Source: Dietzia timorensis (GTDB taxonomy: Bacteria > Actinomycetota > Actinomycetes > Mycobacteriales > Mycobacteriaceae). From it: a stretch of DNA of 64,000 nucleotides. Within the stretch, counting starts at the first letter, position 1, and each line of letters opens with the position of its first letter. The stretch lies in contig NZ_CP015961.1 of assembly GCF_001659785.1 (NCBI RefSeq), positions 2,108,001-2,172,000 of the forward strand. Direction: 5' to 3'. Positions 60,113-64,000 of the stretch are shown here, in pieces. A model generated the notes under the pieces. That model worked only from the letters and a program-made list of their open reading frames with translations. It ran no database searches and was not told where the DNA came from. A program made the translations under genes and the position numbers.

Positions 60113-61539
60113 GGATTCTCCACCTCGTCAACTTCCAGACCGATGAGGTCATCAAAGGTCTCTCGTCGCAATACAAGCCGCGCCTTACCGTCGCGGACGG
60201 CGATAAGGGCGGGTCGGCCTACCAGGTTATAACGACTCGACATCGAATAGCAGTACGCGCCGGTAGCGGCCACCGCTACGAGATCGCCACGCCCGACGTC
60301 ACTGGGCAGCCAGAGATCCCGAACCACGACGTCGCCGCTCTCACAGTGCTTCCCCACCAGCCGCGATACCACAGGCGGCGCCTCGGACGCGCGGCCCACC
60401 AGGCTTGCCGTGTACGACGCATCGTATAGCGCCGTGCGAACGTTGTCGCTCATTCCCCCGTCGACGGACAGGTAACGGCGCTGCTGCCCATCGGACAGCT
60501 CGACGTCCTTGACCGCCCCGATCTCGTACAGCGTGACCGTACCAGGGCCGGCAATGGCGCGGCCTGGCTCGACGACAACCGTCGGGAAGTCGATTCCGGC
60601 GTCGGCGCACTGCTTCTCTACGTTCTCCACGAGCATGTCTGCGAGCTCGGACACCGCCGGCGGATTGTCCGTCGGAACGTAGCTGATGCCCAACCCACCG
60701 CCGAGGTCGACGGTCGTGATGTTGCCCAGCGCATCGGCGCCGAACTCGTCGCGGATCTCCTCCATCAACCCGACTACGCGCCGCGCGGCGAGCTCGAAAC
60801 CGTCGAACTCGAAAATCTGCGAGCCGATGTGGCTGTGCAGACCGGTGAGCGCGAGGTTCTTTGCCTCCAGCGTGGAACCGGCGGCGGCGAGCGCCTTTCC
60901 ACCCGCCAGGGAGAACCCGAATTTCTGGTCCTCATGCGCCGTGGCGATGAACTCGTGGGTATGCGCCTCGACGCCAACCGTCACGCGCAGGAAAACCTCC
61001 TGGATGACGTCGTGCTCTCGTGCAATCTCGTCGAGGAGGGTGATCTCGTCGGGCGCGTCGAGCACGATGTGGCCGACGCCGCTGCGGACCGCGAGCTCCA
61101 GCTCGGCGCGCGACTTGTTGTTGCCGTGCATCGTGATGCGCTCGGGCGGGAAATCGGCGCGCAGGGCAATGGCGAGCTCGCCTCCGGAGGCGACGTCGAG
61201 GGAGAGCCCTTCGTCCTTGATCCACCGCGCGATCTCGGTGCACAGGAACGCCTTCGAGGCGTAGTGCACCCGCTCGCCTCCGCCGAAAGCCTCGGCGAGT
61301 TCACGGCATCGCGAACGGAAGTCGTCCTCGTCGACGACGAACAGCGGGGTGCCGTATTCCTTCGCCAGATCGTTGACGTCGAGGCCCGCGATCGTCACGG
61401 CGCCGCCGGCATCGCGTGCGGCGTTCTTCGGCCACACCCTGGCGTCGAGCGCCATGAGCGTGTCGGAGTCCTCAGGCCGCTCTCCGATCGAGGGCGCGTG
61501 CGGGTATTCGTGGCGCGGCCCCGCCGGGTGCGCGCTCAC
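60109..61539 (-). CDS. lysA: Diaminopimelate decarboxylase
   Basis: Converts meso-diaminopimelate to lysine, with PLP. I start at GTG 61539: it overlaps the argS stop as GTGA and GGAG lies 5 nt upstream, giving 476 residues. Key parts: the PLP Lys in [10 protein letters not shown] (about 93-102), [17 protein letters not shown], the glycine loop [26 protein letters not shown], and the catalytic [10 protein letters not shown]. All active-site residues appear present. The open frame continues far upstream inside argS, but only as a shadow of that gene. Middle gene of argS-lysA-hom-thrB. Confidence 0.97.
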   Translation of the reverse strand: MSAHPAGPRHEYPHAPSIGERPEDSDTLMALDARVWPKNAARDAGGAVTIAGLDVNDLAKEYGTPLFVVDEDDFRSRCRELAEAFGGGERVHYASKAFLCTEIARWIKDEGLSLDVASGGELAIALRADFPPERITMHGNNKSRAELELAVRSGVGHIVLDAPDEITLLDEIAREHDVIQEVFLRVTVGVEAHTHEFIATAHEDQKFGFSLAGGKALAAAGSTLEAKNLALTGLHSHIGSQIFEFDGFELAARRVVGLMEEIRDEFGADALGNITTVDLGGGLGISYVPTDNPPAVSELADMLVENVEKQCADAGIDFPTVVVEPGRAIAGPGTVTLYEIGAVKDVELSDGQQRRYLSVDGGMSDNVRTALYDASYTASLVGRASEAPPVVSRLVGKHCESGDVVVRDLWLPSDVGRGDLVAVAATGAYCYSMSSRYNLVGRPALIAVRDGKARLVLRRETFDDLIGLEVDEVENP

Positions 61540-63188
61540 ATCCGCTCCGGTGCGGAGACGCCGATGAGGCCAAGCCCGTTGGACAGCGTTTGGCGAGCCG
61601 CCTGGCACAGCGCAAGCCGCGCCGTGTGCAGCGGGCCGGGTTCCTCGTCGCCCTGCGGCAAGACGCGGACATGGTCGTAGAAACGGTGGTACGACGCAGC
61701 CAGCTCTTCGAGGAAACGGGAGATGCGGTGCGGCTCGCGCAGTTCGGACGCGGTCGCGACGACGCGCGGGAACTCGGCGATCGTGCGGATGAGCTTGCCC
61801 TCGTACTCGTCGGTGAGCAGCGAAGTGTCCGCGCCCTCGGTGGACACACCCAGTGCTTCGGCATTTCGAGCTAGCGAGCACAGCCGAGCGTGGGCGTACT
61901 GCACGTAGTACACGGGGTTGTCGCTCGTCGCAGAGGCCCACAGTTCGAGGTCGATGTCCATCGTGTTGTCGACCGACGACCGGATCAGCGCATACCTGGA
62001 GGCATCGACGCCGATGGCCTCGACCAGATCGTCGAGAGTGATTACCGTTCCGGCGCGCTTGGACATCCGGACCGGCTTGCCGTCGCGCACGAGGCTCACC
62101 ATCTGCCCGATGAGCACCTCGATGGTGTTCGGGTCGTCCCCGAGGGCGGCTGCCGCTGCCTTGAGCCGTGCGATGTAGCCGTGGTGATCGGCGCCGAGCA
62201 TGTAGATGGCCAGATCGAAGCCGCGGGAGCGCTTGTCCTGGAAGTACGCGATGTCGCCGGCGATATACGCCGCGTCGCCATCTGACTTGATGACGACACG
62301 GTCCTTGTCGTCGCCGAAGTCGGTCGAGCGTAGCCACCACGCGCCATCGGACTCGTAGAGGTTGCCGTTGCTCTTGAGCGTCTCGATCGCCTTGTCTACC
62401 TGCCCGGAGTCGAACATCGAATTCTCGTGGGTGTAGACGTCGAAGACAGTGCCGAATTCAGCGAGCGTCGACTTGATGTGGTCGAACATCAAATCGACAC
62501 CCTTCGCTCGGAAGGTCTCGTTCTGCTCGGCGTCGTCGAGCTCAAGCGCGTTCGGGTAGGCCGCGAGCACCGACTGGGCGATCTCGTGGATGTACTCTCC
62601 GGCGTAGCCGTCCTCGGGCGCCTCTTCCCCCTTCGCCGAGGCGATGAGGGACCGGGTGAACCGGTCGATCTGCGCGCCGTGATCATTGAAATAGTATTCG
62701 CGGGTGACATCTGCGCCCTGCGCGGCGAGAATACGTCCGAGCGCGTCGCCGACAGCCGCCCAGCGGGTTCCGCCGAGGTGGATAGGCCCGGTCGGGTTCG
62801 CGGATACGAACTCGAGGTTGATTTTCTGCCCCGCCAAAGAATCGCCACGACCGAACGACTCTCCCTCCGTGAGGACGAGGTCGACGAGCTTGCCCTGTGA
62901 GCCCTTGTCTACGCGAACATTGATAAACCCGGGACCGGCGATCTCCGCCGAAGACACACCGTCGCCCTTCGCCAGCGCGGACGCGATCTCCTCGGCGAAC
63001 TCTCGCGGGTTTGCGCCGATCTTCTTCGCCAACTGCAACGCGATATTGGTGGCGTAGTCACCGTGCTCGGGGTTTCGTGGTCGCTCGACAGTGACATCGT
63101 CCGGAACGACGGCGACATCTGCACCGCGCCCGGAAACGAGGTCCAGGACGGTTTGACGTATGACGAGGGAAAGTTCAGCTGGGGTCAC
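61536..63188 (-). CDS. argS: Arginyl-tRNA synthetase
   Basis: Charges tRNA(Arg). The 550-residue class I synthetase has the N-terminal Add-1 domain, the HIGH-type motif [17 protein letters not shown] (about 128-144), the KMSKS equivalent [15 protein letters not shown] (about 383-397) and the C-terminal DALR anticodon-binding domain (ending [25 protein letters not shown]). It begins with GTG, 8 nt after a TAGGAT -10-like box, so the message may be leaderless. First gene of the argS-lysA-hom-thrB operon; a tRNA-Arg gene lies just upstream on the other strand. C. glutamicum argS-lysA is known to respond to arginine and lysine. Confidence 0.97.
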   Translation of the reverse strand: MTPAELSLVIRQTVLDLVSGRGADVAVVPDDVTVERPRNPEHGDYATNIALQLAKKIGANPREFAEEIASALAKGDGVSSAEIAGPGFINVRVDKGSQGKLVDLVLTEGESFGRGDSLAGQKINLEFVSANPTGPIHLGGTRWAAVGDALGRILAAQGADVTREYYFNDHGAQIDRFTRSLIASAKGEEAPEDGYAGEYIHEIAQSVLAAYPNALELDDAEQNETFRAKGVDLMFDHIKSTLAEFGTVFDVYTHENSMFDSGQVDKAIETLKSNGNLYESDGAWWLRSTDFGDDKDRVVIKSDGDAAYIAGDIAYFQDKRSRGFDLAIYMLGADHHGYIARLKAAAAALGDDPNTIEVLIGQMVSLVRDGKPVRMSKRAGTVITLDDLVEAIGVDASRYALIRSSVDNTMDIDLELWASATSDNPVYYVQYAHARLCSLARNAEALGVSTEGADTSLLTDEYEGKLIRTIAEFPRVVATASELREPHRISRFLEELAASYHRFYDHVRVLPQGDEEPGPLHTARLALCQAARQTLSNGLGLIGVSAPERM

Positions 63189-63196
63189 GGTGTTAC

Positions 63197-63202
63197 ATCC
63201 TA
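63197..63202 (-). promoter_or_regulatory. -10-like box before argS
   Basis: TAGGAT on the minus strand ends 8 nt before the argS GTG. No good -35 box was seen at 16-18 bp. With no Shine-Dalgarno sequence before the GTG, a leaderless argS-lysA-hom-thrB transcript is plausible. Confidence 0.4.
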
Positions 63203-63384
63203 TTGGTTGTTCGACTGTTTTCGCTGCCCGGGTCGAACCCGCGCCAAGCGCAGATTCTTTTCGCCCGGCATCAAGCGAATTGCGTGACGGCCAAGTGGGT
63301 TTGCGCGGCGTGCGGTGCTACAGTTGCGTTGCGCCGATGGCCGGTCCCTGGCAACGATGTTGCGGATCGGCCACTGCTGTGCCC

Positions 63385-63460
63385 GCCCTCGTAGCTCAGG
63401 GGATAGAGCGTTGGTTTCCGGTACCAAAGGTCAGGGGTTCGAATCCCTTCGGGGGCACCA
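63385..63460 (+). tRNA. tRNA-Arg (anticodon CCG)
   Basis: A cloverleaf can be drawn. The acceptor GCCCTCG (63385-63391) pairs with 63450-63456. The D arm is GCTC-AGGGGATA-GAGC. The anticodon stem TTGGT/ACCAA (63411-63415, 63423-63427) has loop TTCCGGT, so the anticodon is CCG (63418-63420), reading CGG. The T arm has GGTTCGAATC. CCA is encoded at 63458-63460. The only Arg tRNA in the window and next to argS, divergently. Confidence 0.95.
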
Positions 63461-63543
63461 TTTTCATTTCATCAGAGCTGGTGATCGTTGCTCTGAGTTC
63501 CTAGCGCGTCGCGTCGCCGGTGGTGAATTCGCCGAGCAGCCGC

Positions 63544-64000
63544 TTACGCGCAGTCGCTTGGCAGGACGATGCCCTCCGTGCTGCCGACCTTGCCGATGAC
63601 CCGCTCGAACACTTTGCTCAAGGTGTCCAGTTCTTCGTCGTTGAGATCGTCGATGAACAGCGAACGCACCTGCTCGACGTGCTGGGGCGCCGATGCTTCT
63701 ATCGCCTTCTGCCCTGCCGTGGTGAGCGCGATCATGGTTCCCCGACCGTCGGTCTCGCAGGCGGTCTTCGCAACGAGTCCACGCTTTTCCATTCGGCGCA
63801 CCTGGTGGGACACTCGGCTCCTGTCCCAGCCGAGCTTGGTGCCCACTTCGCGTGCGCGAAGTCCGTCGGCTTCGGCCTCCGAGAGCGTCACCAATACGCT
63901 GTAATCCGCCAAGGACAGTCCCGCATCTCGCTCGAGCTGTCGATCGATTGCGAGATCCATGAGCTGCTGGAACTGAAGCGTCTTGCGCCAGAGGTTTTGC
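63544..64000 (-). CDS. MarR-family transcriptional regulator (5' end beyond window)
   Basis: The visible 151 residues contain a winged helix-turn-helix: LSLADYSVLVTLSEAEADGLRAREVGTKLGWDRSRVSHQVRRMEKRGLV, here described in parts as helices around residues 35-80, then the wing CETDGRGTMIALTTAGQKAIE and a C-terminal dimerisation helix. The ATG at 63960 is probably internal: the frame stays open upstream to the window edge with MarR-like residues (LWRKTLQFQQL). So the gene is truncated by the window. The conserved Asp/Arg of the wing are present. Its ligand and targets are unknown; no obvious target gene is inside the window. Confidence 0.85.
   Translation of the reverse strand, partial: QNLWRKTLQFQQLMDLAIDRQLERDAGLSLADYSVLVTLSEAEADGLRAREVGTKLGWDRSRVSHQVRRMEKRGLVAKTACETDGRGTMIALTTAGQKAIEASAPQHVEQVRSLFIDDLNDEELDTLSKVFERVIGKVGSTEGIVLPSDCA

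Noticed and set aside
58910-60232. 440-codon open frame antisense to hom
   Set aside because: Same reasoning: it mirrors an intact gene and has no independent support.
61540-62340. Long N-terminal extension of LysA
   Set aside because: It lies wholly inside argS in another frame; the GTGA overlap with the argS stop gives the right start.
63385-63460. tRNA-Arg as an integration site
   Set aside because: No integrase, no duplicated tRNA 3' end and no change in gene content beside it.

Overview
The window is ordinary chromosomal core sequence from a high-GC actinobacterium of the Mycobacteriales (Corynebacteriales), most likely Corynebacterium or a close relative. Three things point there. Homoserine dehydrogenase is followed directly by homoserine kinase, with no threonine synthase between them. 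One continuous stretch carries the argS-lysA-hom-thrB, rho-prfA-prmC-tsaC-wecA-atp, nucS, etf, mnmA, ligA, gatCA/pfkA/gatB and ilvD/ilvBNC blocks, an order I remember from C. glutamicum; in M. tuberculosis, as I remember it, the same genes lie in two separate regions. Several genes are mycobacterial/corynebacterial specialities: nucS, cfp6, an lppZ-like lipoprotein, a DUF2550 protein beside atpC and mixed-type pfkA. I see no transposase, integrase, phage gene, CRISPR array or obvious island.

Layout. 1-2.6 kb: 3' part of a phytoene-dehydrogenase-like oxidoreductase and a large lipoprotein. 2.8-11 kb: branched-chain amino-acid genes ilvBNC (minus strand) with a well-formed attenuator and leader peptide, the PH-domain gene cfp6, a YhgE/Pip membrane protein and ilvD. 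11-21 kb: a DoxX-type membrane protein with a long disordered tail, an lppZ-like lipoprotein, gatB, pfkA, a drug-type MFS exporter, gatA-gatC and an ACT-domain protein. 21-31 kb: ligA, a DnaQ-like exonuclease, a VOC protein, a MetE-like protein, mnmA with a cysteine desulfurase, a PlsC acyltransferase and etfBA. 31-38 kb: a beta-propeller lipoprotein, a THUMP-like methyltransferase, an ABC ATPase, an SDR, a thioredoxin/TPR protein and a thiolase. 38-41.4 kb: methylmalonyl-CoA epimerase, a coiled-coil protein, a small zinc-ribbon-like protein, nucS and DUF2550. 41.5-49.8 kb: the complete F1Fo ATP synthase operon atpBEFHAGDC plus atpI. 49.8-55.7 kb: wecA, tsaC, prmC, prfA and rho. 56-63.2 kb: an acyl-CoA synthetase, then the argS-lysA-hom-thrB operon. 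63.3-64 kb: tRNA-Arg(CCG) and the 3' part of a MarR regulator.

How the genes fit together. Amino-acid synthesis dominates: Ile/Val/Leu through IlvBN, IlvC and IlvD, and Lys/Thr/Met through LysA, Hom and ThrB. Around these lie energy conversion (ATP synthase, Etf, PfkA), translation quality and termination (GatCAB, MnmA, TsaC, PrmC, PrfA, ArgS), DNA maintenance (LigA, NucS, exonuclease), acyl-CoA and propionate metabolism (thiolase, epimerase, acyl-CoA synthetase, Etf) and envelope assembly (WecA, PlsC, lipoproteins).

The most interesting points are regulatory or structural rather than a new system. They are a leaderless leader peptide and attenuator before ilvBNC, a probable CTG start for atpB, a repeat-built Asn/Gly/Arg-rich insert in Rho, palindromic or repeated sites before fatty-acid and electron-transfer genes, and a small zinc-ribbon-like gene directly downstream of nucS. 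I found no convincing undescribed multi-gene system. Statements about other genomes are from memory and were not checked.
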